64,000 bases of DNA from Deltaproteobacteria bacterium (GCA_016935665.1 JAFGQN010000043.1:49427-113426), one strand, 5' to 3'. Counted from the stretch's first letter, positions 1 through 8,893 are shown. Numbers and translations are program-made. The notes: generated from the letters alone by a model not told the origin.

Positions 1-191
1 GCCGGCTCAAACTCCTTGAGCAGCGAAACCATCATATTGGCCACTCCAAACACCGCGCCTGTGGGCGTCCCATCCGACGTGGAGAGATATCCCGTGGAGT
101 AATACGCCCTGAAAATAAAGGAAGAAACATCTACAACGTAAAAGACGTCCTCTGCCTTTGCCGATAATGTCTGTAAAATCTGTTCTTTCAT
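1..191 (-). CDS. polA: DNA polymerase I, 5'-3' exonuclease N-terminus (partial)
   Basis: Reading leftward from an ATG at 191, 63 codons are open to the window edge. They give YVVDVSSFIFRAYY, SDGTPTGAVFGVANMM and LLKEFEP, which match the first beta strand and helices of the PolA/FEN-type 5'-3' exonuclease domain, including the metal-binding Asp of the VDxSS motif. PolA removes RNA primers and fills gaps in replication and repair. A second in-frame ATG lies at 200 and neither start has a clear ribosome-binding site. Only the N-terminus is visible, so a stand-alone 5'-3' exonuclease cannot be excluded. Confidence 0.75.
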   Translation of the reverse strand, partial: MKEQILQTLSAKAEDVFYVVDVSSFIFRAYYSTGYLSTSDGTPTGAVFGVANMMVSLLKEFEP

Positions 192-1025
192 AACCCGCAT
201 TCGTAAACCGGGGACACATGGAGGGTCAAGGCGCAAATGATGCATTAACGCCCTCTGAAGGGGATAGACCCCGGACCCTACATTTGGGGTATACATTACA
301 AACATCGCCAGATCATCTTCCCATCACACCGATTTGGGCTTTTCTCGCATATCCGGTGGCCCTGAAACCAATGCGAGAACTCTTGAAAACAATGCCCAAA
401 GACACAAAAACATATGCGAGAACACGCGGTACCCGTGCGAGAAGCGATGTACGCCCTGCGAGAAGCGATGTACGCCCTGCGAGAAGCGATGTACGCCCTG
501 CGAGAAGCGATGTACGCCCGTGCGAGAAGCGATGTACGCCCTGCGAGAAGCGATGTACGCCCTGCGAGAAGTCACAAAAACGCTGCAAGAAGCTATAAAT
601 ACGCTGATGCTGTCCAATTGGCGATATCAGAGTCGGCATCTGAATCCGCGTCGGCATCGGCATCACCGGCACCCGTCGCGCCATCGGATGCCTTAAGGGA
701 CGAATCACTTTTACAGGGCCGTCACCATTTGGCACAGATCGCGAGAAAAACGATTCGTTGCCGAATAGTAATGAAAAAAAAAATGCAGATTACCTCTTCC
801 TTCCTTTCGTGGTCCCTATCCTCTCACGCAACGTCAATGCCATGGAAGTCGGCATTTTTTTCAATGAAATCGGACAGCTATCGCATGCGGCCGCCGAAAG
901 TGCCCGTTAAGCTGTTGTGCCCGCCTGTGTCAAACGCAAAAAGTGAAGCGTCATCCCAACGCAATTCCGCTTTGTTTTTGGGCGTGCGTTCGGGTATTGT
1001 GAAGGATGCAACAAAGGAGATAAAA
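192..1025. other. intergenic stretch with minisatellite and degenerate coding traces
   Basis: Apart from the 21-bp array, no gene is convincing here. A long plus-strand frame runs from about 414 through the array into the lipoprotein at 1026, but the lipoprotein has its own ribosome-binding site and signal peptide, so the upstream part is taken as chance. Between 775 and 910 a short frame reads FVVPILSRNVNAMEVGIFF and then stops; it may be a gene remnant behind an A-rich run. No promoter was identified with confidence. Confidence 0.5.
437..570. repeat. 21-bp tandem minisatellite
   Basis: Six near-perfect copies of a 21-bp unit (gcgagaagcgatgtacgccc plus one base) start at 437, 458, 479, 500, 522 and 543. 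The fourth interval is 22 bp. A partial seventh copy starts at 564, and degenerate relatives occur at about 371 and 414. In one frame the unit reads LREAMYA, a seven-residue heptad, and continues as LREVTKTLQEAINTLM, so the array may have grown inside a coiled-coil gene. The 22-bp step breaks the frame and no intact gene spans the array. Confidence 0.9.
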
Positions 1026-2123
1026 ATGAATTTAACGCGTATTTTTCTGGTAGCCTCGTTGATGATGTATCTGACCGGGTGTGGCGATTCAAGTACGAAT
1101 TCGGCGGATACAGATACCCATTCGGATTCAAATACGAATGCCGATTCCGAAACAGATTCCACCATCGGTGCGGACAGCAGTTCAGATTCTGTGAACAACA
1201 ACGGGTCCGATACAGATGCCGATAGCAGTACGGCCAATATCGACACCACCGCAACGGACAGCGATTCGCAACAGGCTGGGGATACCGGAGGGGACACCAC
1301 TGTGGGCACTGAAACAGAATCTGTTGCAGATACACAAAGCGATACCAATACAGATTCGAATTCAGACACGGGTTCAGATACAGGGGACACCGCTACCGAT
1401 GCCGCCACTGTCCGTTTGCCACCGGCCAATGCGCCCTGGGATTACCAGATTGGCGGCGGGTATACGCCACCTTCAGGAGTACAGGTTGTCAGTCGCGACC
1501 GGGAGGACTCGCCGGCGCCGGGACTTTACAATATTTGCTACGTGAACGGGTTTCAGATTCAGCCCCATGAGGAAAACTGGTGGAAAACAAATCACCCGGA
1601 TTTGATTTTACGGGACAGCAACGGCGACCCGGTGGTTGATGAGGATTGGGACGAGATGCTGCTGGACGTGCGCACCGAACAAAAAAGAGAGGCCCTGGCC
1701 GTTATTGTTGGCGGTTGGATAGCGCAATGCGCCACGGATGGATTTGACGCGGTGGAAATCGACAATCTGGACAGCTGTGACCGCTCGAATGGCCTCATCG
1801 ACTCCAATGACAACATCGCCTTTATGGGAATGCTGTCCGACATCGCCCACGCCAACGGACTGGCGTCGTCGCAAAAAAACGCGGCCGCGTTCCTAAATGA
1901 CATCGACAAAATGAAAACCGACTTTGCCGTTGTTGAGGAGTGCAATCGCTGGAACGAATGCGGCGATTTTCAGGATGCATATGGAGATTTGCTCTTTATT
2001 GTGGAATACCGAACCCAGGATTTCGATAAAGGCTGCAGTGCCTTTCCCGAGCTTTCCATTGTGCTGCGCAACCTGGACGTCAGCACACCGTCCAGCGGCA
2101 ACTATGTGTATGACGGCTGCTGA
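1026..2123 (+). CDS. GH114-like lipoprotein with Asp/Ser/Thr linker
   Basis: A lipoprotein signal peptide (MNLTRIFLVASLMMYLTGC, Cys 19) is followed by about 110 residues almost entirely of D, S, T, N and G. The C-terminal domain (about 135-365) has the hallmarks of the GH114 / endo-alpha-1,4-polygalactosaminidase TIM-barrel family: a GLYNICYVNG strand, WLDIRS-like text (EMLLDVRTEQ), the acidic FDAVEIDNLDS motif near residue 244, and VVEECNRWNEC near 304. Such enzymes cut galactosaminogalactan-type polymers; activity on that substrate here is inferred. The start is fixed by aaaggag at 1013-1019. The protein probably sits on the outer membrane with the catalytic domain displayed on the flexible linker. 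It stands alone, convergent with the STAS-like gene. Confidence 0.8.
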   Translation: MNLTRIFLVASLMMYLTGCGDSSTNSADTDTHSDSNTNADSETDSTIGADSSSDSVNNNGSDTDADSSTANIDTTATDSDSQQAGDTGGDTTVGTETESVADTQSDTNTDSNSDTGSDTGDTATDAATVRLPPANAPWDYQIGGGYTPPSGVQVVSRDREDSPAPGLYNICYVNGFQIQPHEENWWKTNHPDLILRDSNGDPVVDEDWDEMLLDVRTEQKREALAVIVGGWIAQCATDGFDAVEIDNLDSCDRSNGLIDSNDNIAFMGMLSDIAHANGLASSQKNAAAFLNDIDKMKTDFAVVEECNRWNECGDFQDAYGDLLFIVEYRTQDFDKGCSAFPELSIVLRNLDVSTPSSGNYVYDGC

Positions 2124-2169
2124 AACGATGCACGTCGGTGTGCGGTCATTTCCCCTTCCCCAACCTCCG

Positions 2170-2553
2170 TCATGAGCTTACCAACCATTCAAGTGCTTCT
2201 GCTTCAGTGTTGAAAATCTCCTGATACCGTCCTGCGCCAGTAAAAAAATTGTATGCGCGCAACAAAACCATCTGCGCCGGTCCCACGCCAATCATCGCCT
2301 GCTTCTCAGTTTTTGCAAAAAAAACCTCTTTGCCCAGTTTTCTTGCATGCTTCATGTATTCAGAACCCGCTTTGCCGTTGCGTACATCCACAAGAGTTTT
2401 CACTTTGCCAGAAACGTGTTGCATCATTTCCGCTTCTCTGTACAACAGAGGAATTCCCTCATCCTTCGAAAGTCCACTGAAATCCACTTTCAATATGCGC
2501 TGCCCTTTGTATTCAATCCATCTCACTCTATCCTCAGATACCTCGGTTGTCAT
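2170..2553 (-). CDS. SpoIIAA/STAS-like small cytoplasmic protein
   Basis: A 127-residue soluble protein with the pattern of SpoIIAA-like (SEC14/STAS-type fold) proteins: RWIEYKGQRILKVDFSGL, then helices, VKTLVDVRNGKAGSEYM, and a C-terminal TEAEALEWLV. Family members are small stand-alone folds of mostly unknown role. No anti-sigma factor or other partner is next to it. The ATG at 2553 is preferred to the one at 2568 because ggggagg lies five bases upstream of it. The conserved serine used for phosphorylation in true SpoIIAA is not evident, so no switch function is claimed. Confidence 0.7.
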   Translation of the reverse strand: MTTEVSEDRVRWIEYKGQRILKVDFSGLSKDEGIPLLYREAEMMQHVSGKVKTLVDVRNGKAGSEYMKHARKLGKEVFFAKTEKQAMIGVGPAQMVLLRAYNFFTGAGRYQEIFNTEAEALEWLVSS

Positions 2554-2710
2554 GTTGCCTCCCCACATTCATTTTTGAAACAAACACCAACAATACATAT
2601 TACTGCTAAACAAGTGCCACGCCTCCCTTGCTACAGCAAAAAACCAATGTCGCGAAACCGAAATAAACCAATTCGGGGCTGCTGTTCGGGGGGGGCTGTC
2701 ATTAAAACAT

Positions 2711-2737
2711 TTGTGACGTTGTTTTTCCCAATATAAT
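2711..2737 (+). promoter_or_regulatory. sigma70-like promoter before a decayed lipoprotein gene
   Basis: TTGTGA at 2711-2716 and a perfect TATAAT at 2732-2737 are separated by 15 bp, slightly short. They lie just upstream of the ATG at 2749 of the decayed D/S/T-rich frame, suggesting the control region outlived the gene. Confidence 0.4.
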
Positions 2738-2748
2738 GCGATGGAACC

Positions 2749-3095
2749 ATGGTGACTATTTATTCATATGGGTTGCGGTCCGACGTTTGTTGCACGCACG
2801 CAACAGGTGACGATGATACCGGTTCAAATACAGATATAGACACCGTTACAGACTCTACTCATACACATGCGGCCGCCGACACGGAGGCGAACACCGGTAC
2901 AGCTGCAGATACAGACACGGACACCAGTTTGGATGCCGACTCCGAAACCAATGCAGAGTGCGATACAGCAACGGGGCAGATTTGCAACACTGGGCGGCGC
3001 AGGGATTACCCCGGACTCCGTTAGATGGGGTCTCGCTGCTGGTCGAAGGTTATCAGAGCGAAGGGACTGCTGATGCAACGGTAACGTTTGAATAA
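2749..3095 (+). pseudogene. remnant of a D/S/T-linker lipoprotein with carbohydrate-binding tail
   Basis: The frame from 2749 gives a D/T/S/A-rich run typical of the linkers in this genome (DTDTDTSLDADSETNAECDT) but has lost its signal peptide. It becomes frameshifted near 3000. The last segment, in another frame, reads VSLLVEGYQSEGTADATVTF and stops at 3095; it looks like the end of a beta-sandwich carbohydrate-binding module. The middle, presumably a catalytic domain, is missing. Reading this as an internal deletion is inference; the shared linker composition with the genes at 1026 and 5437 is directly visible. Confidence 0.5.
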
Positions 3096-3151
3096 CCGTT
3101 CGCTGCTGCGTCACGTTCAATCATACCCATGGTTGAAAAATGTTGAATCAA

Positions 3152-5437
3152 TTACGGCGCGGGTGTGGTTGCCATGTCGTAGCCCAGCTGGGGTATCTGG
3201 TAATAGCCCATGGACTGTGCGGAAACGCCGGCGCGGTAAAACGGGTCCTGCATCAGCCAGATGCGACGCGTATCCGCTTCGATGTTACTCGAATAGATGA
3301 GTATCCGTCCGCGATCAGCGGCGATGATTTCCTCGCGAAAATCGCCAACCACATCGGCAATCGCCAGCAGCCGCACATAATCCACGTCGTCACCGACGAT
3401 GTCATCCGGTAAAGTGAGCACTGGAAATTGCTCATTTGTGTCGGGATCCCCTGGCTGATAAAAAGCAGTCGACGGCTCGCCTGACAATGGATCCAGTAGT
3501 TCGCGCTGAGGATCGCCATCCCAGTAGGCAGCAAATGGACTCAACATGTCAAAGAAAGATTCTTCCAACAGTACGTCGCCCATGCTGTCAAACAGCCAGT
3601 AACCCGAGAGGTCGGCTTCGCCGCTGTAGCACTCGGTGCCTGGCGTATGCGCATACATGTCGGCACACAACCCCTGCTTGTGGATATGCGACGTTTTCCA
3701 GTCATTTATCCACAGCACACTGCCCGTGGCGGCGTCGACCATACCCATGCCACCGGCGTCATGTCCGCGTTCACTGCCGTAGTAGATTTCGAGCCCGGGG
3801 TGGTTGGGGTCCAGGTCGCCCAGATACACGTGGTCCAGGTCGCCACGCCCGAGCGTCCACAGTACCGATCCATCGTCATCAAGCACCATTGCGCCCAGCA
3901 CCACTTCCTCTTTGCCATCGCCATCGACGTCGCCGGCGCGCAGCGAATGCGCCCCCTGCCCCCAGTAGCGGTGCAGCTCTCGATAGTGGGCGTCGTACTC
4001 TGCAAAGCCATCTTCGCCGGGCTCAACCTTCTCAAGCAGGAAGGGATCTTCGTTTTCGTAGTACCAGGCCAGGGTGAGCCGTCCATTGGCGTATCGATAC
4101 GCGGCAACCTTGTGCTTGCCGTATGTGCCGCGCGATACAATCACATGAGGCGTCTTGCCATCCAGGTGCGCGATGGCCAATTGATTGCGCGAGTACCGGT
4201 TGTAGTCGGAGTATTCGCGCTCCTCCGCGGGTGTGCCTGGCGGGTCAGGTACGCGATATCCCGTTCGATCGGGCCAATCCGCCTCTGCCAGGATGGTTGT
4301 GCCGTCGAGGCCATCGACGATGCGCAGATACTCGGGACCGTTGACCACACGGCCGGTATCATCACGAAGCGCTTCCTTGCTCAACGAATCGTCGCCCGCC
4401 TTGACAATCAGTTCCGCGCGGCCATCCTGGTCGAGGTCGTGGATTAAATATGGCGCATACCACATTCCGGTTTCGATGGACCACCCCATGTCGTACGTCC
4501 ACAGCGCCTGACCCTTGTCGTCGAACGCACTTACCTTGTAGGTTTCGTCCACCAGATACCAGTTACTCGTGGCAGGGTCGACAGTTACCGTTGAGTACCG
4601 AAACGCGTAGTCCAGCCGTCCGTTACCCTGAAGGTCTCCAAACGCCGGCCAGCGCGCATGTCCGCCACGGCCACCTGTTATAAGCGCCAACACCGGTATT
4701 GCGTCAGAAATCGATTTCCATGCCGGCGCAGAGTTCGGTTGTTCCACGCCGTGTATGACCGCGCGCACGTAAAACGTCTGATCGAGTGTGGCGCCTTCGG
4801 CAACGAAGTTGGTGCGCCCCGCCAATGGTTCGGTCGTCAGGCGTACAGGCGACGCGTCACCCGTCACCGAATACACATGAAACGCAATGGACACGTCGTC
4901 GTCGGCCTGCAGCCGCCAGCTTAAAAACACTCCGCGGTCATGGGGCAGCGCAACCAGCGCGCGATCGAGCGAAGGCTGCCACGGCGTTGCAGGACCGATT
5001 GGCGTGGATATGAACTCACACGGTTGTCCAGGCTGCCGGCATATGAAACCATCTTCAACCGCATCGCACAGTGCCGAACAGCCATCGGAAGATGTGGTGT
5101 TGCCGTCATCGCAGACCTCAGACGCTTCAACGACGCCATTGCCACATCCCGATGGTTCGATTCCCAGCGAGTCAGTACCAACATTGGGGATTGTCGCCGT
5201 ATCTGTATCAATCCGGGAATCCGACGATGGAGACAGGGTATCCGGCGCCATTGAAGACGTGCCAGAATCCGTTGAAATTGAAACCGACGTGTCACCATAA
5301 ATGGAATCGGTTGAAACGGGGATAACAGACGTTGAGTCCAAACCTTTGTGGTCCAAAGAAGCATTCGAAGAGCAGCCAGTACCATTTGTAAACACCAGCA
5401 ACGCAATACCTGTTAGAACGATAATTTGAGGAATCAA
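3152..5437 (-). CDS. PL11 rhamnogalacturonan lyase with cysteine-rich repeat
   Basis: A 761-residue secreted protein. The N-terminal hydrophobic segment ends at a candidate lipidation Cys 22. It is followed by an S/T/D-rich linker (about 24-97), a Myxococcus-type cysteine-rich repeat (about 98-140: CGNGVVEASEVCDDGN, SSDGC), a fibronectin-like segment (VFLSWRL, FYVRAVI) and a family 11 polysaccharide lyase beta-propeller. The propeller shows GGRGGHARWPAFGDLQGNG and repeated Asp-rich calcium loops such as DLDQDGRAE, DVDGDGKEE and DLDPNHPG. PL11 enzymes cleave the rhamnogalacturonan I backbone of pectin by beta-elimination. The start is a TTG: an aggaggtg site lies five bases upstream, and no ATG in the frame gives a sensible signal peptide. 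It is probably a cell-surface pectin degrader. Confidence 0.88.
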   Translation of the reverse strand: MIPQIIVLTGIALLVFTNGTGCSSNASLDHKGLDSTSVIPVSTDSIYGDTSVSISTDSGTSSMAPDTLSPSSDSRIDTDTATIPNVGTDSLGIEPSGCGNGVVEASEVCDDGNTTSSDGCSALCDAVEDGFICRQPGQPCEFISTPIGPATPWQPSLDRALVALPHDRGVFLSWRLQADDDVSIAFHVYSVTGDASPVRLTTEPLAGRTNFVAEGATLDQTFYVRAVIHGVEQPNSAPAWKSISDAIPVLALITGGRGGHARWPAFGDLQGNGRLDYAFRYSTVTVDPATSNWYLVDETYKVSAFDDKGQALWTYDMGWSIETGMWYAPYLIHDLDQDGRAELIVKAGDDSLSKEALRDDTGRVVNGPEYLRIVDGLDGTTILAEADWPDRTGYRVPDPPGTPAEEREYSDYNRYSRNQLAIAHLDGKTPHVIVSRGTYGKHKVAAYRYANGRLTLAWYYENEDPFLLEKVEPGEDGFAEYDAHYRELHRYWGQGAHSLRAGDVDGDGKEEVVLGAMVLDDDGSVLWTLGRGDLDHVYLGDLDPNHPGLEIYYGSERGHDAGGMGMVDAATGSVLWINDWKTSHIHKQGLCADMYAHTPGTECYSGEADLSGYWLFDSMGDVLLEESFFDMLSPFAAYWDGDPQRELLDPLSGEPSTAFYQPGDPDTNEQFPVLTLPDDIVGDDVDYVRLLAIADVVGDFREEIIAADRGRILIYSSNIEADTRRIWLMQDPFYRAGVSAQSMGYYQIPQLGYDMATTPAP

Positions 5438-6158
5438 AAAAACACCTCCTGAAATATGGACACAAATGTGTGTCTCTGTATGTGGCACAACGCGCCAGCC
5501 AACAATTTTTTCTCTGCCGAATCACATGTACGGCGACTCAATCGCGGTGGCTATTGCAAAAGACGTGACAATATTATTACAAAAATACAATGTTTCCAAA
5601 ATCGATTTACCCCCCCTTGAACCTTACACACGATTCGACGCACCCAAATACCGCAGAACGACGTTTCTTTTTCACCATTCGCAAATGAAATATCACAATG
5701 CAGGAATGAAACGCACCTGGCATGAATGAAGTTGTCAACGCCGAAGGCGCCCTCGTCTGGCTCTTTCCCGATGGTGTTCAGCGAACACCGATTAGCTTTA
5801 TTCACCGCAGGGACTGAATGCTGCACCAGCGCGATACTCTACTGCGCTGCCTGCGATACGATACATCCACCTATCCGTGTGAGATCTCTCGATGCAGTAA
5901 CGGGTGCGACGCACTTCTGTCTCGCTCCCCTCGGGTATCCATGACCCCGCACCATGTTCGGGCAGTGCAAAGGAAAGTTCTTCCAGGGCTTCATCGGGCG
6001 ACGTGTCCCTATCGTTTGATAAAACCAATTTACAATGGCAGGATTTGGCTTTTGCATGATGTTGTCATTCATCATTTGATGTGCACACCGCACATCCACT
6101 TTCGAAACCAAATCCGGCGCAACGTCACGGTTCATTGGGCTTACCCTGGAAGGGGGGG
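5438..6158. other. intergenic, no supported gene
   Basis: Only short overlapping frames occur on both strands and none has a ribosome-binding site plus a recognisable domain. A G/C homopolymer joined to tcaa or ttgaa appears at 5612 and 6153. The stretch is probably decayed accessory DNA between two surface-protein genes. Confidence 0.5.
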
Positions 6159-7898
6159 TCAAGGTGTATAAACGGGCGTCGAGGGCGTGTGGGGTATGAA
6201 CACAAGATCGTCAGTATTGTTCATGCTATCCAGCAGATCCTTCATATCATTCTTCTCAGTATCCGTTCCATATAACCATATATGGATAGCGTCGCTGATA
6301 AGGTCGTCGGCAGTGTATAACGTTCCATTAAACATAAATGTTGTACCTGCCTCGCCAAGTCTGTACTGAACGTTAAACAGGAAAGCAAGCAGCTGTTGCG
6401 CCAGTTGCTCTGCCGGGTCCCCGCCGCCATTGGAATCAGTGAGGAAATGCGAGATCTCCGCACCGGCCTCTCCTTCACCAGCCGCAATTCCGTCAGTGAT
6501 TTTTTCATTATTATAGGCAGCATCCACAGGGGTGCCGTCAGAATACACCCCGTCAAAGGGCTCATCTCCAGCGTCGAAGTAGGACGTTGGTGAACTATAA
6601 GGTACAAGTTTATTTACATGATTGATATATACGTCCGTGATTTCTCCCAGGCCATTCCTGTTGTGCCAGTATCCCTTTGTTCCAAAATCAGCATGGGACA
6701 ACAGATAGTTCGTGAAGACAACTTCAGATGAAGAGCCTGCTATAACCGGGCCGTCATCCGTGTAGGTGAGCGTGGAGACGACATCAAAACTCTGGCTTGT
6801 TTCTCCGGTTGCAATCCATCCGCCGACCTCAGGTATGATTTCGGTTACTGTATAGCTTCCGGGCAGTAACCCGTTATATACTGCAACACCGTCCGAACCG
6901 GCTGTCAGTTCTGTAGACCATACAACTGCTTCATCCGGAGCTATACGCTTAAGCGTGAATTTCCATCCTGGAACGCCCGGCTCACCTTCATCGTCAATAC
7001 CATTGGCGTTTCTGTCGTACACCTTCTTAACAGTTACAGATCCCGTCCCGAAATTTCCATAGATTAGCTCATGAAGCTCCTGTGTTGCTTTTCTTGAGAA
7101 ATCGGCTGTTATCGAAACATTGACGTCAGGAGAAGCAGTAACATCTTCCAACCGGCAGGAAGCATTCTGACCATCAAGAATGGCTACCGTCTGAATCACT
7201 CCAACAGGTATATCTTCTGTAAAAATAAAGTCGCCCGGTTCGGCAGCCACGATAGTAAACGGGGTATAATCAGATCCCCCATCAACGGTCGTTACATAGT
7301 TCACCGTCCATCCGATCACTTCTTCTTCCTCTCCTTCGTCCCAGACACAGTTCATATTCTTGTCATGAAATTTTCGTACGGTTATTTCGGGCGGTTCCAC
7401 GTTGATATGTTTATCCTTAACCTTGAAATTATCTGTTTTTGACCATGCAGGGATGAATCCATGGTAATTTCCGGGGACATATCCTTCACCGTTTACACTC
7501 AGGCCTTTGCAGCTGTTTCCAGGAACAGGTTCCAGAACAGGATTAACAGGGTTGTACATTTCAACAGGGGTCATCCATACTTTGTACACGCCTCCCGGGT
7601 TGGGGGTATCATCAAACGGATAGAGCTGAACCGTAATCGCGCCAAGCTTACTATGATCAACATCAACGCCCACTTCGTGCACTCCAACATTGTCAACCGC
7701 TTCCCATGCCCAAAGGGGGCCCGAATGAATGCATTCATAATTCCTCCCCAGATATTTGTCGATGACGCCCGCGTCATTAACATGCACTCTGCGTGCTGAA
7801 ATGTGATCGGTGGACAGAAGCACCTTTCCACTGGGGTCGGTTACCTGAAAGTAGTAATCGCCTTCAGACAGTTTTGTCATTCTCAAAAGCACACCCAA
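6159..7898 (-). CDS. SdrD-B/prealbumin-like repeat surface protein, N-terminus disrupted
   Basis: The first recognisable text is GDYYFQVTDPSGKVLLSTD, a conserved opening of bacterial secreted proteins with prealbumin-like (SdrD-B/SpaA type) domains. Two such domains follow: VRKFHDKNMNCVWDEGEEE...GWTVNY and VKKVYDRNANGIDDEGEPGVPGW, each with a calcium-type D-x-N-x-N/D loop. The C-terminal third begins at FGTKGYWHNRNGLGEI, a module often found at the end of these proteins. There is no signal peptide in frame and no good start: a TTG at 7898 and an ATG at 7880 both lack a clear ribosome-binding site. The frame just upstream (8344-7883) ends in NSHGGWV, as expected for the missing preceding part, so one frameshift near 7895-7910 is likely. 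Predicted role: extracellular adhesin or structural protein. Confidence 0.65.
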   Translation of the reverse strand: MGVLLRMTKLSEGDYYFQVTDPSGKVLLSTDHISARRVHVNDAGVIDKYLGRNYECIHSGPLWAWEAVDNVGVHEVGVDVDHSKLGAITVQLYPFDDTPNPGGVYKVWMTPVEMYNPVNPVLEPVPGNSCKGLSVNGEGYVPGNYHGFIPAWSKTDNFKVKDKHINVEPPEITVRKFHDKNMNCVWDEGEEEEVIGWTVNYVTTVDGGSDYTPFTIVAAEPGDFIFTEDIPVGVIQTVAILDGQNASCRLEDVTASPDVNVSITADFSRKATQELHELIYGNFGTGSVTVKKVYDRNANGIDDEGEPGVPGWKFTLKRIAPDEAVVWSTELTAGSDGVAVYNGLLPGSYTVTEIIPEVGGWIATGETSQSFDVVSTLTYTDDGPVIAGSSSEVVFTNYLLSHADFGTKGYWHNRNGLGEITDVYINHVNKLVPYSSPTSYFDAGDEPFDGVYSDGTPVDAAYNNEKITDGIAAGEGEAGAEISHFLTDSNGGGDPAEQLAQQLLAFLFNVQYRLGEAGTTFMFNGTLYTADDLISDAIHIWLYGTDTEKNDMKDLLDSMNNTDDLVFIPHTPSTPVYTP

Positions 7899-8344
7899 CC
7901 GCCATGAGAATTAAAATCATTACTATTGACAGGCGCCAAATCACGCAACCCGGCATGGTCTGCGTTGACGAATGAAAATCTTCCATGGATACCTCTGCTT
8001 TCCGCGCATACAACAGCGCCGATCTGCACGATTGCAGCGTGGCGGCTTATATACGCTGTAGTATTGTCGACCTGATTTCCGACGTATCTGCGGGCAGTAA
8101 GAGAATCGTGGCCAGCGCTTCTCAGACTGTCGACGGACAGGTCATCTGTTTGACAACGCCTTCCTTCTGAAGGCTGGCTCTCTCCTGAAAACAGGAACAG
8201 AACCTGGTACAAATATATTGATGCATTTTTTTGAATCAACTGAATCAGCGGGTACCCAGTCTGCAGCAAATGACCTACATTTTCATACATTAACCTGCAA
8301 CCCGCAGATAAGACTGGGCTTTTGATCACTTCGCCCCAGGTCAA
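7883..8344 (-). pseudogene. probable out-of-frame N-terminal part of the SdrD-like protein
   Basis: This open frame overlaps the start of the SdrD-like reading frame and ends with FNSHGGWVCF. The GGWV motif usually comes directly before the YYFQVTDPSG strand of this family, so the two frames probably belonged to one gene. The first half of the frame shows no signal peptide or recognisable domain. Support is indirect. Confidence 0.35.
8158..8174. other. perfect 6-bp hairpin
   Basis: GCCTTC, a 5-base loop and GAAGGC form a perfect stem. No T tract follows on either strand, so it is a weak terminator candidate inside decayed DNA. Confidence 0.25.
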
Positions 8345-8524
8345 AATTCAATCACCTGAAATCGAATGAAAAAAAATTTCTGACCCCCCCTGCACTTCAG
8401 TCACAGTGGCAAAAGGAGACTGGGGTGGCAATGATGTTGAATTGACGAATGTGAGTTTGGTGAACAAAGACGTCGCAACCAACAGGAATGGACCCAAAGC
8501 CAACTGCACCGCCAAAAGAACTGT

Positions 8525-8564
8525 CCCCGTTGCCACGCGGTCCCCGTTGCCACGCGTTGCCACG
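8525..8564. repeat. short direct repeat (ccccgttgccacgcg)
   Basis: Two exact 15-bp copies at 8525 and 8542 are followed by a partial third copy (gttgccacg) from 8556. They lie in non-coding DNA between the SdrD-like and ParA remnants. Confidence 0.6.
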
Positions 8565-8656
8565 AACTTTTTTTTGCAACCTGCCCCTGCAATATAGCGC
8601 GGTTATTTTTTGCTGCTATAGTTCACTGCGTTAGTTTTGGCCAACAGGAATAAACC

Positions 8657-8893
8657 ATGAGGAATACAACTATGGCAGCCGGTGTTGGATACGGTTCAGG
8701 AAAAACGAGCCGCACAGTGAATCTGGCGGATGCGCTGGCAAAAAAGAACACTCCGTGTTGATTATTGATTTGGATGCGCAGGGAAGCGTCGGCCTGGTAT
8801 CGAAAAAAAAAAGACACAGAACGAACGAGTCTGGCAGAGGCAGGTCGAGTGCTGTTGACGCTGGTGTCTGCCTTTAAAATACATGTTGTGTAG
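8657..8893 (+). pseudogene. ParA/MinD-type ATPase N-terminal fragment, frameshifted
   Basis: The frame from the ATG at 8657 reads GVGYGSGKTSRTVNLADALAKK, a deviant Walker A motif and first helix of a ParA-family ATPase. It then hits a stop at 8759-8761. Reading on in the next frame gives HSVLIIDLDAQGSVGLVSKK, the Walker A' strand and switch of the same fold, so one base was lost near 8744. A third frame continues to about 8893. Nothing further of the protein is present and no parB partner is adjacent. It is probably a leftover of a plasmid or integrative element. Confidence 0.7.

Noticed and set aside
437..570. CRISPR array
   Set aside because: Units are contiguous 21-bp repeats without unique spacers and no cas gene is nearby.
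414..1025. In-frame extension of the GH114-like gene through the 21-bp repeats
   Set aside because: The lipoprotein signal and ribosome-binding site at 1026 define the start; the upstream part is repeat DNA with no family features.
3647..4447. 266-codon plus-strand frame
   Set aside because: Antisense shadow of the PL11 lyase, with no start signal and no recognisable protein.
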